Counted from the first letter of the stretch, positions 1 to 7,895 are shown. The stretch: DNA of 12,000 bases from Owenia fusiformis (GCA_903813345.2 CAIIXF020000448.1:1-12000); one strand, 5' to 3'. The notes: generated from the sequence alone by a model not told the origin. Numbers and translations: made by a program.

Positions 1-577
1 AAATTAACAGTATTAGGGATAAAACCATAGTTTTTCATCTGTAATGGCATTTTTCAGTTGATGGGTTTATATAAAGTATTTTCAATTCTTCATTAGGGTG
101 TCTTGTAATGGTGTGGCTAATTACTTTACTGAATGAGGAATGTTTATCCAAACAATGAATACAAAGAAAATCTGGCCAGTTGTCCATCAGTAAATAAATC
201 ATCATGATAAAAGTTTATTATAGCATCCATTTGTTACCGTTCTGAATCCAAATGATACATAGTGGCATCCATTTTATACATATATGTCGACGTTTGCGAA
301 ATATTTTTCAAATATCTTCCCTATAACAGGAATATGGTAGCTGAAACTTTCACACATTGTGATACTATGCATATTGAATATGTATGCAAGATTTCAAGTC
401 ACAATGTTGAGTAAAAACTCTGAGATCACTTACCTCGATTTGCTGTCATATTTTTGCAATGATCCCATTCCCTATAATGTACGCGAGCACCCACGATACA
501 TTGCATATAAATGACTGCATCCACATAGATCGACTAGCCACAGTGCTAAAACTTTATTTCGAAATATTGAGTGTGGA
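1..577. other. No recognisable feature (AT-rich non-coding)
   Basis: I see no convincing coding frame, repeat boundary or RNA gene in this stretch. It is AT-rich with scattered CpG. It could be intergenic or intronic sequence, or an old repeat that has decayed beyond recognition by eye. Confidence 0.5.
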
Positions 578-902
578 CAAAAACATTTTTGGAAAAATGT
601 CTAGGTACCTGCATATGTTATTTTCTGGTAAAAATTAAGTGTGAAGGTATTTCCTTGATTTTTCAAGAAAGTATCATCGCATTGTCTTATTTAAGTATAC
701 CTGGAAACAAGGCCAATGGTAACTTCTTCAGTGTTGTCCACAAAAGTTACCATTGACCTGTTTCCAGGTTTACTAAAAGAAGACAATGTAATGACATGAA
801 TGATACTTTTCTGAAAAAGCAAGGAAATTCACACATGCCGCCACACTTAGTTTTTACCAGAAAATAACGTGAAGGTACATAGACATTTTGTCAAAAATAT
901 TG
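578..902. repeat. Long imperfect hairpin (foldback) 1
   Basis: The left arm (about 578-725) is the imperfect reverse complement of the right arm (about 744-902), with an 18-nt loop (726-743). Matching blocks occur in the expected mirror order: AATGGTAACTT at 715-725 against AAGTTACCATT at 744-754, a CTGGAAACA block against TGTTTCCAG, and TTTTCTGGTAAAAA against TTTTTACCAGAAAA. Similarity reaches the outer ends, where an ATGTCT block pairs with AGACAT. A 61-codon frame (571-756) and a minus-strand frame (847-1101) cross the area but resemble no protein I know and follow the hairpin, so I treat them as chance. It could be a foldback-type MITE or the source of a long hairpin RNA. No target-site duplication is evident. 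Confidence 0.8.
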
Positions 903-912
903 TAATCAACAT

Positions 913-1249
913 GTACCACGCGGTACTAACTTCGACCGTTAAGACATAACAAGACATAACAAAAATGCCTTTCTGTTGGTACATTATTCTGCTATACAGA
1001 GTCTCTACGTTCAGTGGCATTTGGGTCCCCAGCTGTGAGAAGGGCTTCTCACAACTGGGGACCAAAACGCAGCTAAAACGAGGGACTCCACAATAAAGCA
1101 ATGTACCAACAGAAAGGCAATTTTGTTTTGCTTTGAATGGAACAAGTTTGAAGAAAAACTGCAGTATGAGACTCGCAGTCCTTGATTTTCAAACACCTGG
1201 TAGGTCAAAAATTCAAATTAACGGTCGAAGCTAGTACCGCATGATGTAC
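913..1249. repeat. Long imperfect hairpin (foldback) 2
   Basis: A second inverted repeat begins 10 bp after the first. Its core is very tight: GGTCCCCAGCTGTGAGAAG (1024-1042) pairs with 1045-1063 with one mismatch across a 2-nt turn. A perfect 17-bp block, TGCCTTTCTGTTGGTAC (966-982), pairs with 1103-1119. The outer ends pair through GGTACTAACTTCGACCGTTAA (922 onwards) and its counterpart near 1219-1239. The right arm is longer because it carries about 80 unpaired bases (roughly 1137-1217). The left arm holds a 10-bp tandem duplication, AAGACATAAC x2 (941-960). The sequence is unrelated to hairpin 1 as far as I can see. Confidence 0.82.
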
Positions 1250-1640
1250 AGTACCTTAAAAGCACGAAAACTACAAAAAATTAGTGGAGTCACTAACTGT
1301 CAAGTTTTAGCAGTTCAAAATAGTATTTCTTTGTCACAGATGTTTCAAGATACTATAGCCAAATACATAGTATGATAAATCCATTATATATGAAAGTACA
1401 TGTGTATATGATAGAATACAACCGGTACATGTAATCTTTTGACACATTTGAGGAGACAAAATATCTCACTTGTTACAAATAAACCATATGCTATATATGA
1501 CAATTATCTCACATTAAATAAAAATAACATAGTGATGTGAATAAATTCAAAATTAAATTAACATGGTTATAGTCACCAATATTTTAGCAAATCAAATGAA
1601 ACAATTGTATATTGAAATTGGAATTTTAAGTTCAAAATTG
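1250..1640. other. No recognisable feature (very AT-rich, CpG-poor)
   Basis: This is AT-rich sequence with almost no CpG and no frame of interest. Nothing identifiable is seen. Confidence 0.5.
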
Positions 1641-1646
1641 TTATAT

Positions 1647-1765
1647 GAACACCCTCAGAATTTTCGTTACCTTATTTTTAATTTTATACAGAAATCAGTG
1701 ATGTTTGTATTGAGATGGATGTTCACTTAAGAGGGTGTTCATTAAGACAGGATTTACTGTAGTCA
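1647..1765. repeat. Short inverted-repeat remnant around GAACACCCTC
   Basis: GAACACCCTC (1647-1656) is the exact reverse complement of GAGGGTGTTC (1731-1740), about 75 bp apart. The right side continues into a segment ending TTTACTGTA (about 1752-1760). That could be one end of a DNA transposon with a TA target, but no matching opposite end was found. It may be a degraded MITE; its class is unknown. Confidence 0.45.
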
Positions 1766-1864
1766 AAAACTAGAAGAATTGATGAATGCTTAAGTTTTGA
1801 AGATTGCTATTGAGGCTAAACATTGGTAATTATTGCCTTGTTTGAATTGTTAAATGTGCCTAGT

Positions 1865-2376
1865 TATGTCACCACCAAAAAGTGGTGACATATTGTTATG
1901 GTCTCCGTTTTTTGTGACGGCGGTTGACGATCGGCGGGTGACGGTTGGCGTCTGTAACAAATTCTTGAAACTTCCAATAACTTGTACTGTTTAGACTGAC
2001 TTTAGTTTTTTCAAAATCATCTACACGTTTTCAGAAGTTCAAATCTGACTTTAAATTTTAGATTTGACCTTCAGTGACCTCATGGTCAAAAAAGGTAAAA
2101 GGGTCGTTTTTCAACTTGCTTCAAAATGACCAATTTTTTTCAAAATCATCTAGAAGTTCTCAAAAGTTCAAATCCGACTAAAGATTTGACCTTCAATGAC
2201 ATTCTCAAGGTCAAAAAATATTTGACTTTCTATGACCTTTTCAAGGTCAAAAAGGTCTGTTTTCAACTTGCTTCAAATTGACCAATTTATTTTTTCAAAA
2301 TCATTTACAAGTTTTCAGGAATTCAAATCTGACTTAAGATTGAATTACCAATATTGTGAGCAACTAGGTGGTGACA
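1865..2376. repeat. GTGGTGACA-bounded repeat with tandem internal sub-units
   Basis: The repeat opens with a perfect 11-bp stem-loop: TATGTCACCAC (1865-1875) pairs with 1882-1892 over a 6-nt loop. The motif GTGGTGACA recurs at 2368-2376 in direct orientation to 1882-1890. A CG-richer segment (1905-1950) follows the stem-loop. Then come three sub-units, each starting TCAAAATCAT, at 2011, 2140 and 2295. The first two are about 129 and 155 bp long and the last is partial. Each full unit also contains TTCAACTTGCTTCAAA followed by TTGACCAATT or a close variant. No coding capacity is seen. This looks like a dispersed non-autonomous repeat, and its family is not identified. Confidence 0.7.
2233..2249. 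promoter_or_regulatory. Inverted nuclear-receptor-type half-sites inside a repeat
   Basis: TGACCTT (2233-2239) and AAGGTCA (2243-2249) form a 7-bp inverted pair with a 3-nt spacer. The right half extends to TCAAGGTCA (2241-2249), which is the extended half-site recognised by monomeric nuclear receptors of the SF-1 and ERR type. A second TCAAGGTCA lies at 2205-2213. Further TGACCT motifs lie at 2065, 2075 and 2187. The match is to a motif only, and nothing here shows that the sites are used. Confidence 0.3.
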
Positions 2377-2587
2377 TTTTGTCATCTTTAAGAGAGAATC
2401 AGATCTAGCGAGCAGCCTTAACAAAAAATTGTTTCAATTTAAGAATATTTCTGGCACTTTTTGATACTTGTGTAATTGTTGCAGCATTAAATGAAAAATA
2501 CATATTACACTAACAACAATTGACATTTAATTATCATCTGCTATCACTGTGTGACATTGTAAAATGACATCTTGAATGGTAATATGA

Positions 2588-3180
2588 GGGGTGCTACCCC
2601 ATGCATTCTAAAGGGAAGTTTGAAAGGTATTCTGAAATATTTTTGGAGTTGTATTGGTTAATTCAAACACTTTAAAAGTATCACCAAATGACATGTTGGA
2701 ATCATAAAAATTTCTGGCAACCCAACCCAAAAATATAGCATTTATTTTCTCAAACACATTAAAAGTGCTCAGAAATAACCAGATCAGGCACCCCTCTCCC
2801 TCTGCCCTCCCGCTTCATAAATACAAAAATCACCAAATACCATCTAGGTCAGCAGCTGAGCCAATTTTATTAGCTTGCTCTACAAGAATACAGTGAGAAA
2901 CTTAGGGGGACAAACTAATTTTTTTAAATTGGCTTAGCTGCTGACCTAATCTTAAATTTTTAGAGGGAGTGGACCACCCCTCTCTCTGTCCTAGAAAACA
3001 ATTGAAAAAATCTGATTCTATTTGTTGTCTCAGACGCTTTAAAAGTGCAAGCCACCTTAAAATGGTCAATGCTATGTTTCCTTGCATTTTATTTATTGTC
3101 TGACTGTCACTATACCAGTAAATTCCCTAGAGAGAGGGGCCACAACTTCTCGCTCCCTCTCCATAAGCACATGCTGGTAT
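2588..3180. repeat. Degenerate repeat zone with a 23-bp inverted repeat
   Basis: A 23-bp inverted repeat, 2845-2867 against 2926-2948, has a single mismatch that would be a G-U pair in RNA, and a 58-nt loop. Around it, a TCAAACAC-TTTAAAAGT word recurs at 2663-2679, 2750-2766 and 3030-3046. Pyrimidine-rich CCCCTCTC blocks recur near 2789, 2976 and, as the complement, near 3132. These suggest an old element or tandem array that has drifted. Short open frames here (2902-3087 minus, 3045-3260 plus) have no family resemblance. Confidence 0.5.
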
Positions 3181-3696
3181 TGAAAGATTTGTCCGCCGTA
3201 ACGGAGCATGTTATTTTTTTTATAAAAACACTAAGTGTACTTCACAATTTATTTTTTTAACTCATATGTTTCATTATATCAAAGAAAATTACTTACTCCA
3301 TGCAATGGATATATCATTTTCGGGTTACCTTAACTTCTGTATGAAGTCCCATGACGCTAGGAGTAAGAGCTATTTTAAACGGCGCCAGAGTATCAAACTC
3401 TAAAACGTACAATTTCTTAATTTGTTCAATAAATACACACAGATAGATACCATACCTATTTTAAAAATCTCCATATAAATAAATCATTAATTAAAACGGA
3501 ACCCACTCTGCTCGTTGATGAGATATGACATGATTTCATCAGGATTTTGTCTAAAATTAAAACAAAATGGCCCCAAGAAAAATGGCGATGTTCGAAAACT
3601 GGACGAAATGTCGTTAACGTCTGACATTAGTAACTGGCTGTAAATTCTAAGTTAGCGATCCAGAAGATGTGAACTAATACACTGATCACTTTATGT

Positions 3697-3906
3697 GTGT
3701 TTTGGAATTTTTGGTTAGGTAATAAGACCAAAACTCGCACTCCAAATTGTGATGTGGAAAAATGGCGGACATATGATTTCAAAGTTTATGATAACGACAT
3801 GACCAGTTGTTCATGCAGGAATATATCTTTACTGGAAGCCCACGATACAGTGGCCTTGAAGGTAATGCTAGGGTACCTAGTATGCCACTATTTGGTATCA
3901 AAATAA
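3697..3906 (+). CDS. Uncertain short open frame, possibly part of an exon
   Basis: A 69-codon frame whose product I do not recognise. The middle, around residues 20-55, has a balanced composition. After an in-frame TTGAAG near 3853 comes GTAATG, a possible splice donor. An ATG at 3799 (MTSCSCRNISLLEAHD) could be an internal start. Opposing evidence: it is short, no acceptor-bounded partner exon could be identified, and an exon-like frame lies on the other strand only 100-400 bp away. Treat as hypothetical. Confidence 0.15.
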   Translation: MFWNFWLGNKTKTRTPNCDVEKWRTYDFKVYDNDMTSCSCRNISLLEAHDTVALKVMLGYLVCHYLVSK

Positions 3907-4124
3907 AGAGGATGAGTTCAACTTTCATTTAAATTACATTGCCCAAGAGCGTCTCTTGCGAGTCCTGAAAACAAATATAAGCAATTCAATATTCCATTTC
4001 TTACCCGTTCTAACAATGACATGGAAAGAGGCTATCAGAGCTAGCAACCTTAACTTGAAAAGTATAAATGCACGTAACCGTCCGCTTAATATCTAATGTA
4101 CAACTAATACAATACGTTACCGTC

Positions 4125-4282
4125 CATAGAATTCGTACGTAGTCGTCTAACGACATTGCGTTTGAAACCTTATTATCTACAATATACACCACTTCCTGTT
4201 CTGGATTTGTCATTTCATGGCTTGTTCCATTTTTTGTTATCGTTACTGCAAAATTTTGCAAATCGCCTTGACGTAACCGTCA
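4125..4282 (-). CDS. Uncertain exon-like frame on the minus strand
   Basis: The minus-strand frame is open from 4279 down to a stop near 4010. Its first half looks protein-like: an in-frame ATG around 4207 begins MTNPEQEVVYIVDNKVSNAM and continues SLDDYVRILW. Immediately after this, at about 4120-4125, the minus strand reads GGACG then GTAACG, a moderate splice donor. Beyond it the translation becomes cysteine-rich and less natural. The segment could be a first coding exon ending there. I do not recognise the protein and found no firm downstream exon. An initiation at 4261 would need TTG, which is unlikely in an animal. Confidence 0.22.
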
Positions 4283-4429
4283 TGCTATAACACCGTGTAT
4301 ATGAACAGGTACATTTTAATATATAGCACTATGGGGGATAAGCGTTTTATAGTTGATCACGAATGCCATATTAGTCCCTTTGTCACCCCTATACATACTA
4401 CAGTATATTCTGGCAGAATTTGAGAACAG

Positions 4430-5160
4430 AATCGATTTTTTCGTTTAGCGTAGGGAAACAATGATTTAAAATCACTTTCAACCCTTCGATGCGCAGAAGA
4501 ATGGTCATAAGAGGCCCGTGGAGGGTCATAGATGAAAGAAAGCCCTCTGAAATTCTGTCAAAATTGCAGGTTATTTCTTCATTTTTTTGCTAAAATTACA
4601 TGATTTTGAGGGCCCATATCTCAATAAAATTGCTACAATTTAGCGATTTTTTATTTTTACAGAAACATTAAGCATGTGTGATTTTTAAATTGCTACATTG
4701 TAGCAATATTTATTTCAAAGTTCAAAATACAGCTTTGGGGGAAACTGCTATTTACCTAGATTTGGGCGAAAATGGCCAAATTTCAGTCAAAATCCTCGGG
4801 GCATAGGGCCTTTGTCGTAGATTTAGTCAATGATGCAACTCTTAGTAGAAGGTGTGCCATATAGGGAATGAAAGCTGTTTGTCAAACGTATCATTTTCTT
4901 CAATAAACTCAGAGATAGTCAGGTTAGATTTGTGACGTCACAGTGGCAAAGTTAGACTTGCATGTTTAGACTATTTGGGGTAGGGCAAATTAACCCTTTC
5001 TAGCCTAAATGGATAAATTTTTCACATATTCAGCCAGTTCCGACGCTTTTATGCATTTTTGAACTAAAAATGATATTTTCTGTCAAAAAAAGTTGCAGAT
5101 GCAAAAATCAGTGTGATGTCATAAAACATTAAGGTGTTAGGTTCCATTTTCATCCGCCAA
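4430..5160. other. Non-coding segment, possibly an unclassified repeat
   Basis: No coding frame of note. A 19-nt stem-loop, ATTGCTAC-ATT-GTAGCAAT, lies at 4689-4707. A perfect 12-bp palindrome, TGTGACGTCACA, lies at 4931-4942. The texture (mixed AT-rich blocks with GGGCC and CCTCGGGGC patches, CpG lower than the preceding kilobase) resembles dispersed repeat rather than exon, but no ends or internal repeats could be defined. Confidence 0.4.
4931..4942. promoter_or_regulatory. Perfect palindrome with CRE core
   Basis: TGTGACGTCACA is a 12-bp perfect palindrome containing TGACGTCA, the full cAMP-response element bound by CREB/ATF-type bZIP proteins. It sits in non-coding DNA with no identified gene start nearby, so function is unproven. 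Confidence 0.3.
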
Positions 5161-5339
5161 AAGGTATGTAGTCCATTTAGATCCATTTAAAAACCTGCGG
5201 TTTTGTTCTAAATAACGCCATAGTTGGCTTCTAGGGTACCTAGACACCATTACTTCAGCACAAGAGTTTACTAATTAAGATCATGAACATTTTGTAATAT
5301 GTTTTATGAGGAAACCCTCTCAGAGTTAACTTATATGTA
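5161..5339. other. Spacer before the LINE; 5' end of the LINE not defined
   Basis: No feature is recognised. The LINE translation becomes recognisable only from about 5340, so the truncation point of the LINE lies somewhere in or just after this spacer. Confidence 0.4.
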
Positions 5340-5343
5340 AAAC

Positions 5344-6420
5344 ATGGGTATAGCAAAATTTTATGATTCAGAAGGTATTCTGGTTGATGAACAAAATGGC
5401 TTTAGACAAGGAAGATCATGCAATGATCACATATTTCCTGATAACTCCATTGTTCAAAATTCCATTGAAAATAAATCAAGTATTTTTGCTGGGTTCATTG
5501 ACCTCCAGAAGGCGTTTGATTTAGTCGACAGGAATCTCCTGTTTTATACACTCCTTGAAAATGGCACTAATGGCAAAAATATCATACAATACAATACAAG
5601 TATATACACAACAACATCATCGGCACTAGAGGTCAATGATTTACTGTCAGATTGGTTTGATAGTTTACGTTACCAAAGAAAGGTGATGCATTATCTCAAA
5701 ATTTATTTTCTTTGATTTTAAATGGCTTGTTAAAGGAGATAAATGAATCAAAGCTTGGAGTTGATGTAAATGTAAACACTAAGGTTACTGCATCAGCTTA
5801 TGCTGATGATATTGTGATCCTAGCAAGCTCAGAGGTAAAACAACAGATCTTAGATATTGTGTATAACTGGGGTAAAAAGTGGCGGCTCTGTATAAACACT
5901 GATAAAACTATCAGATTTCGACTTTAAACTTGGTAACCAGTCTTTAAAAATTGTTAAAGATTAAACGATGCAAAAAGCGAATGAGTTTGGTTATAAAGCA
6001 TACACAAAATTATATAATACATGTGTTTTACCGATACTAGGTTATGGTGTAGGAGTTTGGGGATTTGACAAAAATGTTCATGATATCTGTAATAATATTC
6101 ATAATCGGGTACAAATGTACTTTTTAGGAGTACATCGATTTGCACCCCTTATGGGAATATATGGAGATGTTAGGTGACTACCTCTTGAACAAATACATAA
6201 AGTAGAAACAATTAGACTTCGGAATAGGTTTCTAAGTTAAGACAATGATCGAATCACAAAGAAATTATTTTTATGGAGCAAATCAAGTGATTCAGTATGG
6301 ATTAGACATGTCAGAAATATTATTATAATATCAGTAGATATGGAAACAGTGGGAAAAAGATTTTATCGATCAACAAGTTGTCAACCTTAAACTGTTAGAC
6401 ACATCTTCAATGGAAAACTA
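5344..6420 (+). pseudogene. Broken LINE ORF2: reverse transcriptase and part of the C-terminal domain
   Basis: In frame 1 (5344 to about 5660) residues 16-31 read EQNGFRQGRSCNDHIF, followed by FIDLQKAFD with the first catalytic Asp at 5500-5502. A frameshift near 5656-5666 moves coding to frame 3, where TLPKKGDALSQNLFS (RT block 4 area) and the catalytic YADD box (5799-5810) with flanking DIVILA and KKWRLCINTDK are read. A second shift near 5906-5914 returns to frame 1 with FKLGNQSLKIV. After a short deletion, this continues with VLPILGYGVGVWGFDKN and MYFLGVHRFAP (5968-6177). In-frame stops fall at 5962, 6175 and near 6238. The product would have copied element RNA at the target site. Two frameshifts and several stops make it inactive. 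No endonuclease domain remains. Confidence 0.9.
6419..6420. repeat. TA target-site duplication, left
   Basis: TA immediately precedes the CAGGGTGAT end of the mariner-like element. It is duplicated at 7202-7203. The uninterrupted site, ...GAAAACTATGTGCC..., is preserved in LINE copy 2 near 10450-10464 and has a single TA. Confidence 0.93.
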
Positions 6421-6630
6421 CAGGGTGATCATAAAGTAAGATCAAAAGTGCTCTTATAATATGAATCTGGCTCATTTTCTCACAGAATGTTGATCTACTA
6501 ATTATACATACAAATATAGATAAATGTCAACATGTTACCTTGCATTACATGTTACCTTACCTTGCATTCTATGGTAACCATGGCAACCCAGGTCAAGGGT
6601 AACCGGAGCAGTCAAAAAAGAAAGAAAATA
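6421..6630 (+). repeat. Left terminal inverted repeat of the first mariner-like element
   Basis: About 210 bp, the imperfect reverse complement of 7010-7201. It includes an X-box-like word, GTAACCATGGCAAC, at 6574-6587. Confidence 0.88.
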
Positions 6631-6780
6631 GTGTGATGTTTTCTTTCTTAATGGTTAATACTTTGGAAATACCATCATTTTTTGTTACATTCAATGCATT
6701 CTTCTATATAATAATTTTCTCAAATGTTAATTCTAGTTGTTTATAGTATGTATACTTGCTATCATGCTCAACACAGCTTT

Positions 6781-6990
6781 GTGACGTTCAATCCAGTCTA
6801 TGAATACATGTTTGAATGCCACTTAAAAGGAAAGACCAAAGTAGATCACTTCATCCTGTATTAGGATAATGTACCTTGTCATACAGCAAGTCTAAAACAG
6901 AAGCAAATGGAAAGCTAATGGTTTGAACAACTGGGTATGGCCCCTTACTCACCAGACATGCTCACTCACTCAGAATTTATGGGGACTTAA
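6781..6990 (+). pseudogene. Transposase remnant (Tc1/mariner DDE domain)
   Basis: One frame reads through VDHFIL, a stop (6862-6864), DNVPCHTASLKQKQME, a stop (6916-6918), then FEQLGMAPYSPDM and SEF, ending at a stop (6988-6990). The D of DNVPCH (6865-6867) fits the second acidic residue of the DD[D/E] triad. PYSPD is the conserved block just before the third, where this copy reads E within SEF, 35 residues on, close to the 34 typical of mariner. The N-terminal DNA-binding half and the first catalytic Asp are missing. The domain acts in the nucleus to cut and rejoin transposon ends at TA sites. It is non-functional here. Confidence 0.85.
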
Positions 6991-7009
6991 AAAGAAGACG
7001 AAATTGCAA

Positions 7010-7201
7010 TATTTTCTTCTTTTTTTGACTACTCCGGATACCCTCGACACGGGTTGCCATGGTTACCACTGAACGTACAATATTGAATATAACATATTAA
7101 AATTTATTTTGTGTATGTATAATGAGTAGATCAACATTCTGTATGAAAATGAGCTAGATTCATTAATGTATTTACAAAAGTTAGAGCACTTTATCACCCT
7201 G
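7010..7201 (-). repeat. Right terminal inverted repeat of the first mariner-like element
   Basis: About 192 bp, matching the left repeat in reverse complement from ATCACCCTG at the outer end to TATTTTCTTC at the inner end. It contains the mirror X-box-like word GTTGCCATGGTTAC at 7053-7066. Confidence 0.88.
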
Positions 7202-7203
7202 TA
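7202..7203. repeat. TA target-site duplication, right
   Basis: TA directly follows the element end and joins GTGCCTGCATG of the LINE, which continues the sequence broken at 6420. Confidence 0.93.
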
Positions 7204-7453
7204 TGTGCCTGCATGCGAAGTAGCAATAAAGGCTAAGCCAAACTGCGCATTTATGTTAGGTATACGATGGGGTAAATTTTTAAAGACTTAGATAATGAAG
7301 GTAGCAAAATTAAATTTCTTTTTAGAGAACATACCTGTAAAATTATTAAATTTGTTAATATGATTTTTGTGAGAGAAGGCAATTCATTCACAACATGTGA
7401 TATTGATTTTTGTGTATTCATTTTGTGTTTCCTATTATTAACAGTGGTTTATA

Positions 7454-7468
7454 AGCCCAAAGAGGGCT
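7454..7468 (+). other. Stem-loop in the LINE 3' UTR (copy 1)
   Basis: AGCCC (7454-7458) pairs with GGGCT (7464-7468) over AAAGA. The equivalent place in copy 2 (10887-10901) has AGCCCA-AGG-TGGGCT, so the fold is kept while the loop differs. In several LINE families a 3' stem-loop is what the reverse transcriptase recognises. Confidence 0.45.
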
Positions 7469-7560
7469 GGGTAAAATTGTAATTAAATTTTTCTAATATT
7501 TTATAATTGAATTGTAAGACTGACCACTATAAATGAATAAATAAACTAAATAAACTAAAC

Positions 7561-7683
7561 GAACTATAACAACGCATATCTCTGGTGCACTCCTTCTGTC
7601 TGGTCCTCAACCAATAGCATTGCAATTCATTCTAACAAAGATCAAAATAGTAGAAGTGCCTATACTCTACATGCGTTTGTTCC
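7561..7683 (+). repeat. Flanking repeat 'AACGCATATCTCTGG', copy 1
   Basis: This sequence follows the LINE tail directly. It matches 10995-11117 almost throughout and 8329-8440 more loosely. Shared landmarks are AACGCATATCTCTGG, CTCAACCA, CATTCTAACA and GCCTATACTCTACA. It belongs to a dispersed repeat rather than to the LINE, because the copy at 8329 has no LINE before it. Confidence 0.82.
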
Positions 7684-7895
7684 ATAGCTAAGGAAAGTTT
7701 CTACAGCAATCAAAATTGTGTCGGAGAATGCCAAGACAGAAAAGCACACATCTGAATTCATTAAAATCCATTTTAAATACTTTGTTTGGAAATGGAATAA
7801 CATTTAGAGGCAAGGGCACTGAAAATACTTATTACAATTGAAGAACGTGCATAATTCAACTTCTTCACTACCAAAATAATTTAAAACAATACATC
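7684..7895. other. No defined feature; one open-ish frame crosses it
   Basis: The frame running from about 7569 to the stop near 7804 has a single internal stop (TAG near 7684) and reads LRKVSTAIKIVSENAKTEKH after it. I do not recognise it and it may be chance. No repeat ends are seen. Confidence 0.35.

Larger units (their letters stand above)
3340..4310. other. CpG-rich segment with short exon-like frames; possible host-gene territory
   Basis: By eye this segment has about 35 CpG dinucleotides in 970 bp, against roughly three in the 600 bp from 1250 to 1860. They are densest from 4040 to 4310. It contains no obvious transposon sequence. Short frames with ordinary amino-acid composition occur on both strands: plus 3697-3906, minus 4010-4282 and minus 3487-3627. 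This could be the promoter or first-exon area of a host gene, but I cannot fix an exon structure. Confidence 0.35.
6421..7201 (+). mobile_element. Tc1/mariner-superfamily element with long inverted repeats, inserted in the LINE
   Basis: The element is 781 bp, starts CAGGGTGAT and ends ATCACCCTG, with TA on both sides. The inverted repeats are long: 6421-6630 against 7010-7201, imperfect, with matched blocks such as ACAGAATGTTGATCTACT and GTAACCATGGCAACCC. The right arm lacks several short stretches present in the left, including a duplicated CATGTTACCTT (6529-6552). The middle holds the remains of a transposase (6781-6990). The superfamily call rests on the TA duplication, terminal CAGGG, and the DNVPCHTA and PYSPD motifs. 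Movement requires a transposase from elsewhere; this copy is dead. It is younger than the LINE it interrupts. Confidence 0.93.
5340..7560 (+). mobile_element. Non-LTR retrotransposon (LINE) copy 1, 5'-truncated and interrupted by a mariner-like element
   Basis: This copy carries the reverse transcriptase, the C-terminal domain and the 3' UTR of a LINE, all broken by frameshifts and stops. The host-encoded part runs 5340-6420 and resumes at 7202, because a 781-bp mariner-like element sits inside. Compared with the second copy, about 220 bp of C-terminal coding sequence is missing near 7255-7320. The 3' UTR (7320-7530) has a short stem-loop at 7454-7468 and ends in an AAATAAAC-type short-repeat tail (about 7531-7560), a typical LINE terminus. 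The clade is probably CR1/jockey-like from the RT and the cysteine-histidine C-terminus; that assignment is from memory of the families and is less certain than the LINE call. Confidence 0.9.

Noticed and set aside
847-1208. Two minus-strand open frames over the hairpins
   Set aside because: They follow the inverted-repeat arms, overlap each other in different frames and resemble no known protein.
3487-3627. Minus-strand 46-codon frame containing NEQSGFR as a LINE reverse transcriptase fragment
   Set aside because: Only a few residues resemble the RT motif, and there is no supporting sequence on either side.
5954-6145. Minus-strand open frame opposite the LINE C-terminal domain
   Set aside because: It is a shadow of the plus-strand LINE coding sequence, which has clear family motifs.
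6862-6864. Readthrough or recoding of the TAG inside the transposase remnant as a functional feature
   Set aside because: A second stop, loss of the N-terminal half and inverted arms close around the remnant all point to ordinary decay.
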